This document shows positions 26,725-35,619 of a stretch of DNA of 64,000 nucleotides, piece by piece. The stretch is from Salinarimonas sp052380005. Its GTDB lineage: Bacteria; Pseudomonadota; Alphaproteobacteria; Rhizobiales; Beijerinckiaceae. A program made the position numbers and the translations under genes. Location: the NCBI GenBank assembly GCA_052380005.1, contig JBQTCJ010000020.1; one strand, written 5' to 3'. Below the pieces are notes generated by a model, which worked only from the letters and a program-made list of their open reading frames with translations, ran no database searches and was not told the DNA's origin. The stretch's first letter is position 1. Every line of letters starts with the position of its first letter.

Positions 26725-28158
26725 TCAACGGCGCGCGATCGCCCGTGCCAGGGCTTCGACGCAATCGCCGTCGAGCGCCGTGCCGGTGTCCCCGTGGAGG
26801 ATCCCGAAGGCCTTCGCCACCGGCATGCCGGCGCGGTAGGGACGATCGGCGGTGAGCGCGTCGAAGACGTCGGCGACGGAAAGGATGCGGGTGTCGAGCC
26901 CGATGTCCTCGGCCCCGAGGCCGTAGGGATAGCCCTTGCCGTCGAGCCGCTCGTGATGCGCGCCGGCGATCCGGGCGAGGCCGCCGAACGCGCCGATGCG
27001 CGATAGGATGATCTCGCTGTCGCGGGCGTGGTTGCGCATCGCCACCCACTCCGCGTCGTCGAGCTTGCCGGGCTTGTCGAGGATCGCGTTCGAGACGCCG
27101 AGCTTGCCGATGTCGTGCAGGAGCGCGGCGCGGCCGAGCCAGGTGCGGCGGGGCGCCTCGAGGCCGAGCTCCTCGGCGATCAGCCCGGCGTAGAAGGCCA
27201 CGCGCTCGGAATGGCCAGCCGTGTAGGGGCTCTTGGCGTCGACCACCTGGGCGAAGGCGTTGGCGATGCGGTCGAGCCCCTCCTCGTCGAGCCGGCGCAC
27301 GTCGCGGGCCGGCGGCAGCGACAGCACGGCGGCCTCGAGCCCGGGATCGGTGAGCGCCTCCCAGAAGCCCGGCGCCGAGGCCACGTCCGCGAAGGTCTCG
27401 ACGATCCGCGGGTCGAACCAGGTGCCGGCGCGCCCGCGCACCTCGGCGAGGGCCGCCGCTGGGCCGCGGGCGCTGCGGAAGACGTCCACCACCTGGGCGA
27501 GGAGCGCGACCCGCGCCGGCAGCGCGATCGCCTCGCCGCAGAGCCCGCGTGGGCGCCCGCCGCCGTTCCAGTGCTCGTCGAGATCGCGGATGCCCGCCGC
27601 CACCGTCTCGGAGAAGCCCATGGCCCGCGCGATCGAGGCGCCGCGCTCGCAGCGCGTCTCGATCAGCTCACGGGCGATCTCGCCGCCGTTGCGCACGACC
27701 TCGATCACCGCGGAGAAGCGGGCCGCGAGGCCGCTGCCGAGCCCGGTGTGATCGAGGACGAAGCGCAGCGCCTGGGGCAGGCTGTCGCCGACGAGCTTGT
27801 AGTCGTGCTTGAAGGTGCGGTCGTCCGCGAGATAGAGCGCGCAGATCCGCGCGGCGTTCGACGAGCAGCCGAGGTCCTTGAGCAGCACGGCGTAGAACAG
27901 CGCGCCGAGCGCCTCGTCCTCGAGGCCGAGCGCACGCCCGATCGCGTGCGCGACGAAGGCGCAGCGCAGCGCGTGCCCGGGCGGCTGGCCCTCGGTGATG
28001 TCGAGCGCGTGCGAGAGCGCGCCGAGCACGTCGGCGAGCGCGAGGTCGCGGACCGCACCCGCGGGGAACGCCGGCGGCGGCCCCGCGAGGGGCTCTCGGG
28101 TCGGTGCGCGGAGGGTGGAGGCGGCGCGGGACATTCTCCGAGCGTGGCACCGACGCAT
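26725..28158 (-). CDS. HD-GYP domain protein, putative cyclic-di-GMP phosphodiesterase
   Basis: The 477-residue product starts at the ATG at 28158, preceded by AAGGCGG with 5-nt spacing; a second ATG 8 codons later is possible. The C-terminal half (about residues 290-470) has HSERV, the metal-binding HD in LLHDIGKLG, HHERLDGKGYP and SVADVFDALTADRPYR, a complete HD-GYP site. The N-terminal half contains a second HD-like fold in which the HD pair reads KD (LLKDLGCSSNAAR), so it is probably not catalytic. No sensor or membrane domain is present. It should lower cytoplasmic cyclic-di-GMP. It is followed by DUF3429. Confidence 0.85.
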   Translation of the reverse strand: MRRCHARRMSRAASTLRAPTREPLAGPPPAFPAGAVRDLALADVLGALSHALDITEGQPPGHALRCAFVAHAIGRALGLEDEALGALFYAVLLKDLGCSSNAARICALYLADDRTFKHDYKLVGDSLPQALRFVLDHTGLGSGLAARFSAVIEVVRNGGEIARELIETRCERGASIARAMGFSETVAAGIRDLDEHWNGGGRPRGLCGEAIALPARVALLAQVVDVFRSARGPAAALAEVRGRAGTWFDPRIVETFADVASAPGFWEALTDPGLEAAVLSLPPARDVRRLDEEGLDRIANAFAQVVDAKSPYTAGHSERVAFYAGLIAEELGLEAPRRTWLGRAALLHDIGKLGVSNAILDKPGKLDDAEWVAMRNHARDSEIILSRIGAFGGLARIAGAHHERLDGKGYPYGLGAEDIGLDTRILSVADVFDALTADRPYRAGMPVAKAFGILHGDTGTALDGDCVEALARAIARR

Positions 28159-28190
28159 TGCGACCGCCTTAACGCGGGAGGCGCCCGCGC

Positions 28191-28973
28191 TCAGTCGCGC
28201 CGGAAGACGACGCTCGCCAGCCAGCCGAGGAACACCGCCGTGCCCGCGGTGCCCAGCCCGTAGAGGAGCGATTCCTCCTCGGCCAGCGCCGCGATGCGCT
28301 GCTCGAAGCCGATCTTGACGAGCTCGAAGTTCGTCCGGTCGCGGGCGAGCATCGCGCCGCCGGAGAACAGCATCACGTCGACCTCGTAGTTTCCCGGCGG
28401 CGCGTCCGCGGGCAGCACGATCGCGGCGCGGAAGATCTCGGGCGTCACGAAGGCGACGCCGCGCTCGGCCGCGACGTAGAGGCCGAGGTTCCGCTTGAGC
28501 CGCACCAGCGCCTCGCGGAAGACCGCCTCGCGCCCGTCCCGCTCGACCGTCTCGCCCACGTGGCGCACGAGCCCGTCGAGGCCGATCGCGAGGCGGTCGC
28601 GCAGCGCGGGCGCGGCGATGTCGTCGAGCGGCGCGGAGGTCAGGGCGGCGTAGAAGGCCGGGACGTTGGCGAACTTCTGCTGCTCGCCGTTGATCCACAC
28701 GACACCCATCTCCTCGCGCAGGCGCACGGTGACGGTCTGCAGCGGGCCGCGCACGACGACGGCGGCCTCGTAGGGACCGGTGCGCGAGATGGTCTGCGCG
28801 TCGCGGCGGATGGCGCCGAACAGCACCACCTGCGACCCGGCGTAGTTCGAGGTGATGGCGACCTGGTGGCTCGACAGCGAGGTGACGAGCGATTCGGCGT
28901 GCGCGGCGAGCGGCGCGAGCAGGCCGGCGAGGAGCGCGAGGGTCGCGAGGCGGGGGAGGCGAGCCGTGCGCAT
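28191..28973 (-). CDS. TIGR02186 family membrane-anchored protein
   Basis: This 260-residue protein has an N-terminal signal peptide ending LAAHAES. The immediately following ESLVTSLSSHQVAITSNYAGS strand opens a periplasmic beta-rich domain, and a single C-terminal helix (GTAGTAVFLGWLASVVF) comes just before FRRD. This layout and its position directly after a TauE/SafE gene match TIGR02186. Its role is unknown; it is presumed to work with the transporter. It starts 5 bp after the TauE gene ends. Confidence 0.85.
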   Translation of the reverse strand: MRTARLPRLATLALLAGLLAPLAAHAESLVTSLSSHQVAITSNYAGSQVVLFGAIRRDAQTISRTGPYEAAVVVRGPLQTVTVRLREEMGVVWINGEQQKFANVPAFYAALTSAPLDDIAAPALRDRLAIGLDGLVRHVGETVERDGREAVFREALVRLKRNLGLYVAAERGVAFVTPEIFRAAIVLPADAPPGNYEVDVMLFSGGAMLARDRTNFELVKIGFEQRIAALAEEESLLYGLGTAGTAVFLGWLASVVFRRD

Positions 28974-28978
28974 CGTCG

Positions 28979-29911
28979 TCACTCCCCGCCGCCGATCTGC
29001 GTGATCGAGAGCGAGAACGGCTCTTCGGGCGCGAGCACGAGCTCGACGGCGAAGCGCAGGCCGACGCCGAGGATCAGCAGCGCGAGCAGGAAGCGGAAGA
29101 CGTCCGCGCGAAGATGCGTGCTCGCCCGCGCCCCGAACTGCGCGCCGAAGACGCCGCCGACGATCAGCATCAGCGCCAGCACGAGATCGACGGCCTGGTT
29201 CGCGACCGCGTGTAGCACGAGCGCGGCGAGCGTCGTGCACAGGATCTGGAACTGCGAGGTGCCGACGACGATGTTCGTCGGCACGCGGAAGAGATAGAGC
29301 AGCGCCGGCACCAGGATGAAGCCGCCGCCGATACCGAGCATCGCGCCGGCGAAGCCGATGAACATCGCGATCCCCCACAGCGGGATCACGCTCGCGTAGA
29401 GCTTCGAGCGATGGAAGCGCATGCGTAGCGGCAGGCCGAGATAGGCCGGGTGCTCGCCCGCGCGCCGACGCGGGCGGGGCTTGCCCTTGCGCGACTGAAG
29501 GAACTCCCGGATGCTCTCGCGCAGCATCAGCGAGCCGACGACCGTGAACAGCGTCACGTAGGAGACGACGATCAGCAGATCGAGCTGGCCCGCGCGTCGC
29601 GCGGCCGCGAACAGCCAGACGCCGAGCGCGGTGCCGACGAGACCGCCCAGGACGAGGACGACCCCGAGCTTGAGGTCGAGCGCACGCCGGCGCAGCGCCG
29701 CGAGGCCGCTCGTGGTCGACGAGGCGACGATCTGCGCGGTCTGGGTCGCGACGGCGACCGCCGGCGGGATGCCGAGGAAGATCAGGAGCGGCGTCATCAG
29801 GAAGCCGCCGCCGATTCCGAACAGCCCCGAGATGAAGCCGACCGCGGCACCGAGCCCCAGGATCATGAAGAGGCTCACCGTGAGCTCGGCGACGGGCAGG
29901 TAGATCGACAC
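28979..29911 (-). CDS. Sulfite exporter TauE/SafE family permease
   Basis: This 310-residue inner-membrane protein starts at a GTG (29911) with GAGGAA upstream. It has two TauE repeats, each with the Gly-rich turn: GLFGIGGGFLMTPLL near residue 29 and AMLGIGGGFILVPALL near residue 190. About eight hydrophobic helices are visible, with a basic loop (RKGKPRPRRRAGE) in the middle. Members export sulfite, sulfoacetate or related sulfur anions. Pairing with TIGR02186 is the usual arrangement in Alphaproteobacteria. Confidence 0.9.
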   Translation of the reverse strand: MSIYLPVAELTVSLFMILGLGAAVGFISGLFGIGGGFLMTPLLIFLGIPPAVAVATQTAQIVASSTTSGLAALRRRALDLKLGVVLVLGGLVGTALGVWLFAAARRAGQLDLLIVVSYVTLFTVVGSLMLRESIREFLQSRKGKPRPRRRAGEHPAYLGLPLRMRFHRSKLYASVIPLWGIAMFIGFAGAMLGIGGGFILVPALLYLFRVPTNIVVGTSQFQILCTTLAALVLHAVANQAVDLVLALMLIVGGVFGAQFGARASTHLRADVFRFLLALLILGVGLRFAVELVLAPEEPFSLSITQIGGGE

Positions 29912-30041
29912 GGTTACGGTTCCTCGGACCGGGGCCGTGGCCCCGGCTTGTGACGCGATGCGGGCGGCCGACGGCCGCGAACCCTTCCTGCCCCGCGCCT
30001 ATGACCGCCGTATGGCTGCAGTCGCCACGGACATCGGTCGG

Positions 30042-33000
30042 TCACGCTACGGAACGACGCACCGGCAGGCCGGCCGAGCGATCGTTCCACCCATGCGCCG
30101 GCAAGGCAACCTCGTTCGCGCGCGAATCGGGCGTCTGCGGCCGCCAGGCGTCGGCGGCGGACTGGGCGAGCACGCGCGCGGGCTCGTCGAGGCGCTGCGC
30201 GAGCTCGTCCTTGCGCGCGGCCGCGTCCCCGTCGCCCTGCGCGGCGGCGATGGCGAACCAGGTGTAGGAGGCCGGCAGGTCCTGCGGCGCGCCGAGCCCC
30301 CGGGCGAGGAGGACCGCGAGGTTGTACTGGCTGTCGCGCACGCCATGCTCCGCCGCCCGGCGGAACCAGCCGATGGCGCCCGTGTAGTCCGGCGCGCCGC
30401 CGACCGCGCCCTCGGCGAGGAGGACGGCGAGGTTGTGCATGGCGGTGACGTTGCCGCTCTCCGCCGCGCGGCGGTACCACATCTCGGCGGCGGCGGGATC
30501 GCGCGCCACGCCGACGCCCTTGTCGTGGATCTGGCCGATCCGGTACTGCGCCGGCACGACGCCCTGCTCGGCGAGGCGCTCGAACAGCGTGGCGGCCAGC
30601 GCCGGGTCGCGCGGCGCGTCGCGCCCGTCGGAGAGCCGCGCGGCGAGCTCGAACACGGCCGTCTCGTCGCCGGCGCGGGCGGCCTCGCGCAGCCGCACCG
30701 AGGCCACGGTGTCGGGGATGACGAGGCCGGCGACGAGGGGCGAGACCGGGCCGGTCGGGATCGGCGTCGCGGCCGCGGCCGCGTCGGTCGCGGTCGGCGG
30801 GACGATGCGCGCGGCGAAGGCGGTCGCCTCGTCGCGGCGCGGCGGAAGCATGATCTCCCGCGCCGCGTCGGCGGAGGTCGGTGCGGTCATGACGAGGTCG
30901 CCGGCGGGAATGCCGTTCGACAGCGGCGCCGCCGGCAGGCCCATGAAGCTCGGCACCCGCGCGGCGTCGGCGGCGGGAATCGTCTGCGTCGTCGTCGGGT
31001 CCGCGGCGGGCGCCGCAGGCGCGTCGGCCTCGGGCGCGACCACCATCGCGGGGGCGTCGATCGGCGCGGGCGCCGCGAGCGGGGCGGGGGATTCCGTCGC
31101 GACCTGCGCCGGCGGTGCGACGCTCGCGACCGGACCGTCGCCGCCGCGCTGGAGCATGGACGAGACCTGGAGCGCGCCGAGCGCGAGCACGATCGCGGCG
31201 AGGCCGAGCAGGAGTGGCTTGCGGCGGCGCGCCAGGACGCGCTTCATGCGTCCGGCGAGGCTCGCGGGGGAGGCGCCGTCGGCGTCGACCTCGGGCGCCT
31301 CGCTGCGCGCCGCGGCCGCTTCCGCCGCAGCGGATTGCGCGGCGCGGCGGGCGGCGGCGATGAAGCTCGCCTTGATGTCGCCGGCGTCCGGCTCGTCGCC
31401 GGCGGCGGGCGCCTGCGTGCGCCGGCCCTTGCCCGGCAGCGGCCGGCCGGAGCCGGGCTCGAGCAGGATCTCGTCGACGGACGAGGTGGCGGCGGGCGCG
31501 TCCGCCTCGGAGAGGAGCGCGGCGGCGGCGGTGTCGAGCACCGGCGCCTGCGGCTCCGGCTGCGGCGTGCGCGGGGCCGCGGCGCGGAAGGCGGAGATGT
31601 CGAAGCCCCGCGGCATCGCGGGCTCCTCGCGCGCCGGGGCGGGCGCCTCGGCGGCGGGCGTGGGGGTGGCCTCCTTGTCGAGCACGGGCGCGGCCGCCGG
31701 CTTGCGTGCGGCCGGCGTATCCGCCGGCTTCTGGCGGCGCCCGTCCTTGTCGCGCGCACCGCCCGCCTCGAGCGAGGTCAGGCGACCAACGAGCGCCTCC
31801 AGCGTGCCGTGGACCGCGGAGAGCGTGTCGCGGCTGCGCCGGTCGGCTTCCGCCTGCGAGGCCCTGAGGCTCTCGATGGTGCGGGCGAGATCGGCGAAGG
31901 CGTCGTCCTTCGAGGAGCCCTTGCCGGCGGCGGGCGCACCCTCGCGCAGGCCCTCCTCCAAGCCTGCGACCTGGGCCATCAGGTCGCCCATCGAGCGCTC
32001 GAGCGCCGCGAGCGCCGGGTCGGGATCGCGCTCGCGCTCCAGGCGCGAAGCGATCTGCGTGATCTGCCGCTCCAGCGCCTCGAGACCGTCCGAGCCCTCG
32101 CGCTGGGGCTCCTCGAGCTTCGCGGCGAGGCCGGCGAGCATGGCCTCCAGCGGCTTCAGCCGCTCGTCGTCGCCCGGTGCGGCGAGGCGCTCGTCGATCC
32201 GGTCGAGCCGGCGCATCAGCCCGTCGAGGTCGAGCGACGGCTCCGGGCGGGGCGCCTCGCGCAGGGCGTCGAGCTTCTCGGCCATGACGTCGAGCCGCGC
32301 CACCAGCGCGGCCGGCGCGAGCGCCTCCTGGCGGGCGCCGAGCCTCTTCTCGAGCATCTCGATCTGCTGCGCCACCGGCGAGACGTCGACCTGAGCCGGC
32401 TGCCCCGAGAGCGCGTCGAGCCGCGCGCCGAGCGCCTCGATCTGGCTCGAGAGCGGCCCGAGATCGACCGTCGCGGCGCCCGTGCCGACGGCCTCGAGCT
32501 TCGCGGCGGAGGCGGCGAGGCCGTCGATCTGGCGCGCCAGCGCGCCGGTGTCCGCCCGCGAGAGCAGGCCGGTCACGGCCTCGAGCTTCTCGCCCAGCGT
32601 GTCGATACGCGAGCCGAGCGCGCCGAGCGCGGCCTCGTCGGTCTGCGGGCGCGGCGTGGCGAGGTGCTCGCGGATGTCCTCCACCGCCGCACGCATGCCG
32701 GCGAACTCGAGCGGGTCGACCTGCGAACGCCCGACGCGCTCGACCTGGCGCGACAGCTCGGCGACCTGCTCGGCGAGATCGCCCACCCGGCTCGGCTCGG
32801 CGATCTCGCCGAGCAGCCCGCGCAGGTCCGCCACCTCGCCGATCAGCGCCTGCACCGTCTGCGGGTCGAGCCCGGCGTCGGCGATGAGGTCGACCTTGTG
32901 GGAGATGGTCTCCACCGCCTGGACGAGGCCGTGGGGGGCGTTGCGCTGGACCTCGTCGGAGAGCCGGCGCACCTCGCCCTCCAGCCGCGAGAGCGTCGCG

Positions 33001-34229
33001 CCCATCGCCGCCGCGTCTGCCCCGGTATTGCCGAGCTTGGCCTGGATCATCGCCTGCGCGGTCTCGCGCGAGAGCGTGCGCAGGATGTCCTCGAGCTGCC
33101 CCACCTCGCCGCGGGTGGCGAGGCCCGACACCGTCTCGCGCAGCTGCGCCAGCTCCTGGCGCACGCCTTCCACCGCGGGCGCGGTCTCCTCGTCGCGCGG
33201 GCGGACGCTGTCGAGCTGGCCGGCGAGCTTCGAGATGTCGGCGCGCAGCCCCTCGAGGATCTCGGCGTGCGAGCGGCCGTCGCGCGGCGCCGCCTCGGCG
33301 CGCGGGGCGAAGCGGGCCGCGAGCGCCGCGGGGGGCGCGGCGGCGGTGCCGTCGGGGTCCTCCAGCGCCTGCTGGCGCGAGCGGATCTCGGCGACCGCCT
33401 CCTTGAGCTCGTCGCGCACGGACAGGCCGCGGCGGCCGCGCCCGCGCTCGGGCGCCGCGGTCTCGGCGATCCGCTCGGAAATGGTGGCGATGCGCTCCTC
33501 GAAGCCGCGCAGGGCGCGCTCGATCTTCTCGTCGATCGCCGCCTCGCGGGCGGCGTCGCGATCGCGGGCCGCGCTCGTCTCGTCGCGGCGGCGGGTCTCG
33601 AGGTTGGCGAGGTGCTTCTCGACCTTGGCGACGGCGTCGAGCGCCGCCTTCATGGAGGGCTGGTGACCCTCGGCGACGCGCCGGTCGATGTCGTCGAGGC
33701 GCCGCGTCATGAGGCCGAGCGCCTCGCCGAGAACGGTCGCGGTGCGGTCCTGGCGCTCGGCGACGGAGCGCGTCGTCTCGGCCATGCGGTCCTCGGCCCG
33801 CTCGATCCACCGCGCGACGGAATCGAGCGCCTCGGCGGTCTTCGCCGCGCTCTCGCGGGCGCGGCGGTCCTGCTCGGCGGTGAGGGAGGCGATGACCTGG
33901 TCGAGGTTGCGGGTGGAGGCCTGGACCCGCGCCTGCGGTGCGGCGGCGGAGGTGCTCGCGCCGCCACGGGTGATCTTCCCGAGCCGGGAGGCGACGCCGT
34001 CGAGCTCGTCCCAGCCGCCGCCCGGCTGCGTTTCGCGCGCCGGCTGGCTGGCGCGCCGGCGCACCGGCGCCTCCTGGTAGGCGCGCGTCGCGCGATCGGC
34101 GATGGCGACCGAGAGCCATTCGTCGAGGCTCATCCCGGCCCGTCGCGCCGCCTCGCGGGCCGCGTCGCGCACCTCGGGATCGAGACCGTCGAGGCCCCAG
34201 GGGGCGGACTGTGAAACGTTCTGCCGCAT
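30042..34229 (-). CDS. PodJ-like polarity protein: coiled coil, one membrane helix, Sel1 repeats
   Basis: This large protein (1395 residues) has the architecture of alphaproteobacterial PodJ-like localisation factors. Residues 8-50 hold the conserved head (DPEVRDAAREAARRAGMSLDEWL). About residues 80-860 are heptad-rich coiled coil made of many similar segments (LxxQIDGLAxSxxKLE, LSRQVERVG). A Pro/Ala-rich linker leads to one membrane helix at about 1005-1027 (LLGLAAIVLALGALQVSSM). The periplasmic tail carries Sel1-like repeats at about 1180-1345 (MWYRRAAESGNVTAMHNLAVLLAEG). It probably marks a cell pole and recruits proteins on both sides of the membrane. A CtrA-like site lies upstream. Confidence 0.85.
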   Translation of the reverse strand: MRQNVSQSAPWGLDGLDPEVRDAAREAARRAGMSLDEWLSVAIADRATRAYQEAPVRRRASQPARETQPGGGWDELDGVASRLGKITRGGASTSAAAPQARVQASTRNLDQVIASLTAEQDRRARESAAKTAEALDSVARWIERAEDRMAETTRSVAERQDRTATVLGEALGLMTRRLDDIDRRVAEGHQPSMKAALDAVAKVEKHLANLETRRRDETSAARDRDAAREAAIDEKIERALRGFEERIATISERIAETAAPERGRGRRGLSVRDELKEAVAEIRSRQQALEDPDGTAAAPPAALAARFAPRAEAAPRDGRSHAEILEGLRADISKLAGQLDSVRPRDEETAPAVEGVRQELAQLRETVSGLATRGEVGQLEDILRTLSRETAQAMIQAKLGNTGADAAAMGATLSRLEGEVRRLSDEVQRNAPHGLVQAVETISHKVDLIADAGLDPQTVQALIGEVADLRGLLGEIAEPSRVGDLAEQVAELSRQVERVGRSQVDPLEFAGMRAAVEDIREHLATPRPQTDEAALGALGSRIDTLGEKLEAVTGLLSRADTGALARQIDGLAASAAKLEAVGTGAATVDLGPLSSQIEALGARLDALSGQPAQVDVSPVAQQIEMLEKRLGARQEALAPAALVARLDVMAEKLDALREAPRPEPSLDLDGLMRRLDRIDERLAAPGDDERLKPLEAMLAGLAAKLEEPQREGSDGLEALERQITQIASRLERERDPDPALAALERSMGDLMAQVAGLEEGLREGAPAAGKGSSKDDAFADLARTIESLRASQAEADRRSRDTLSAVHGTLEALVGRLTSLEAGGARDKDGRRQKPADTPAARKPAAAPVLDKEATPTPAAEAPAPAREEPAMPRGFDISAFRAAAPRTPQPEPQAPVLDTAAAALLSEADAPAATSSVDEILLEPGSGRPLPGKGRRTQAPAAGDEPDAGDIKASFIAAARRAAQSAAAEAAAARSEAPEVDADGASPASLAGRMKRVLARRRKPLLLGLAAIVLALGALQVSSMLQRGGDGPVASVAPPAQVATESPAPLAAPAPIDAPAMVVAPEADAPAAPAADPTTTQTIPAADAARVPSFMGLPAAPLSNGIPAGDLVMTAPTSADAAREIMLPPRRDEATAFAARIVPPTATDAAAAATPIPTGPVSPLVAGLVIPDTVASVRLREAARAGDETAVFELAARLSDGRDAPRDPALAATLFERLAEQGVVPAQYRIGQIHDKGVGVARDPAAAEMWYRRAAESGNVTAMHNLAVLLAEGAVGGAPDYTGAIGWFRRAAEHGVRDSQYNLAVLLARGLGAPQDLPASYTWFAIAAAQGDGDAAARKDELAQRLDEPARVLAQSAADAWRPQTPDSRANEVALPAHGWNDRSAGLPVRRSVA

Positions 34230-34518
34230 CGCCGCGCTCTCGGTCCTGTTGGCCGGCCGGATTGCCGCGGGGCGTGTCGTCGGTGCGCCGTGCGAAGGAT
34301 GCGCGGCCGGGCCCGGCGCCGCCCCGACGCGCCTGCCCCGACGCCGCCCGCGGCCGCCGGAAGTTGACGGACGGTTGCGGGCATGCGCCGACGCCTCGAC
34401 TTTTCCCCGTCAAGGTAAACACGCGGTTAATCGCTCTTCTCGATCTGGAAAGGAATTGCGGGGGGGAGACCGCGGATTGCGCCGACGGGCCGGCCCGCGG
34501 CCTTGGCGCGCGGCCTCG
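34230..34518. promoter_or_regulatory. Upstream region of the PodJ-like gene with CtrA-like site
   Basis: This 289-bp region separates two minus-strand genes. On the minus strand 34429-34415 reads TTAA-CCGCGTG-TTTA, one mismatch from the CtrA pattern TTAA-N7-TTAA, about 190 bp before the start codon. The surroundings (34400-34460) are A+T-richer than average, as expected for a promoter. Confidence 0.4.
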
Positions 34519-35619
34519 TCAGGGCTGCGCGAGGCGGCTCTCGGCGAGCGCGAGCGCGTCGGCGCGCTCGTCGGGCCCGAGGCGTGCCAGCGCCTCGTCC
34601 AGCCAGGCGTCCTCCAGGCCCTGCGCGGCGGCGGCCAGGTGCCAGGCGGCGGCCTCGACCGGGTCCTGCGCGACGCCGCGACCCAGGGCGTGGAGGCGCG
34701 CGAGGCGGTTCTGGGCGACCGCGTTGCCGCGGAAGGCCGCCTCGCGGAACCAGCGCGCCGCCTCGGCCTCGTCGGGCGCGAGCCCCGCGCCGTTGAACAG
34801 CGCGATGGCGTACTCGACCATGCCCGCGACGTCGCCGTTGCGGGCGGCACGGGAGAACCAGGCGGCCGCCGCGATCGGGTCCTCCTCGACGCCGCGGCCC
34901 TCGGCGTAGAGGACGCCGAGGGCATGCTGCGCGGGGGCGACGTCGGCCTCGGCGGCGAGACGCATCAGCCCTGCTGCCCGGGCGAGGTCCGCATCCTCCT
35001 CCGAGCCGAGCAGGAGGAGGGCGAGGTTGTACGCGGCTCGGGGGTGGCCGGCCTCGGCGGCCCGCTCGAGCAGCGCACGGCCCTCCCGCGCGTCCGCCGG
35101 CACGCCCTCGCCCTCGATGGCGATCATCGCGAGGGCGAACAGCGCGTTCGGGTCTCCCTCGCGGGCGGCGAGCCGATACCAGTCGGCGGCGCGCGCGACG
35201 TCCTGCGGCACGCCGAGCCCCTGGGCGTGGAGCTCGCCGAGCAGCGTCATCGCGGCGGCATCGTCGGGCGTGCGCTCGAGCCGCTGCGTCGCGCGGTGGA
35301 AGGCGGTGAGATAGTAGCCGCGCTGGAAGGCGCCGTAGGCGAGGTCGGCGTCCGGGTCGGCGTCGGCGCCGACCGGCGGCGGCGCGGCGAGCGTCGTGTC
35401 GCGAAAGCCGTTCGTCTCGACGGGCTCGCGCCCGGCGGGTGCCGTGACGAGGGGCGGCTCGACCGGAGCCACCCCGCCGTCGGGTGCCGCGAGCGCGGGC
35501 GCCGCCTCTGGCTCGGAGGCCTCCGGCGCCTGGGCGTCGGCCGGCGTCGCCAGGAGCGCGAAGACGAGCGCGAAGACGAGCGCGAGGCTGGGCGCGATGA
35601 GCGGACGCGCGCGCCTCAC
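34519..35619 (-). CDS. Exported Sel1-repeat protein
   Basis: This 366-residue protein starts at a GTG at 35619, chosen because GGAGGA lies 6 nt upstream and the GTGA overlaps the stop of the preceding gene. A signal peptide (PLIAPSLALVFALVFALLA, cut near ADAQ) and an Ala/Pro/Glu-rich linker precede at least five Sel1 repeats from about residue 110. Examples are ADWYRLAAREGDPNALFALA and AAWFSRAARNGDVAGMVEYA. Sel1 repeats form helical scaffolds for protein contacts, here in the periplasm. The partner is unknown. Confidence 0.85.
   Translation of the reverse strand: MRRARPLIAPSLALVFALVFALLATPADAQAPEASEPEAAPALAAPDGGVAPVEPPLVTAPAGREPVETNGFRDTTLAAPPPVGADADPDADLAYGAFQRGYYLTAFHRATQRLERTPDDAAAMTLLGELHAQGLGVPQDVARAADWYRLAAREGDPNALFALAMIAIEGEGVPADAREGRALLERAAEAGHPRAAYNLALLLLGSEEDADLARAAGLMRLAAEADVAPAQHALGVLYAEGRGVEEDPIAAAAWFSRAARNGDVAGMVEYAIALFNGAGLAPDEAEAARWFREAAFRGNAVAQNRLARLHALGRGVAQDPVEAAAWHLAAAAQGLEDAWLDEALARLGPDERADALALAESRLAQP

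Noticed and set aside
29937..34214. 1425-residue plus-strand frame opposite the PodJ-like gene
   Set aside because: It is antisense to a clear coiled-coil/Sel1 protein and is low complexity without domains.
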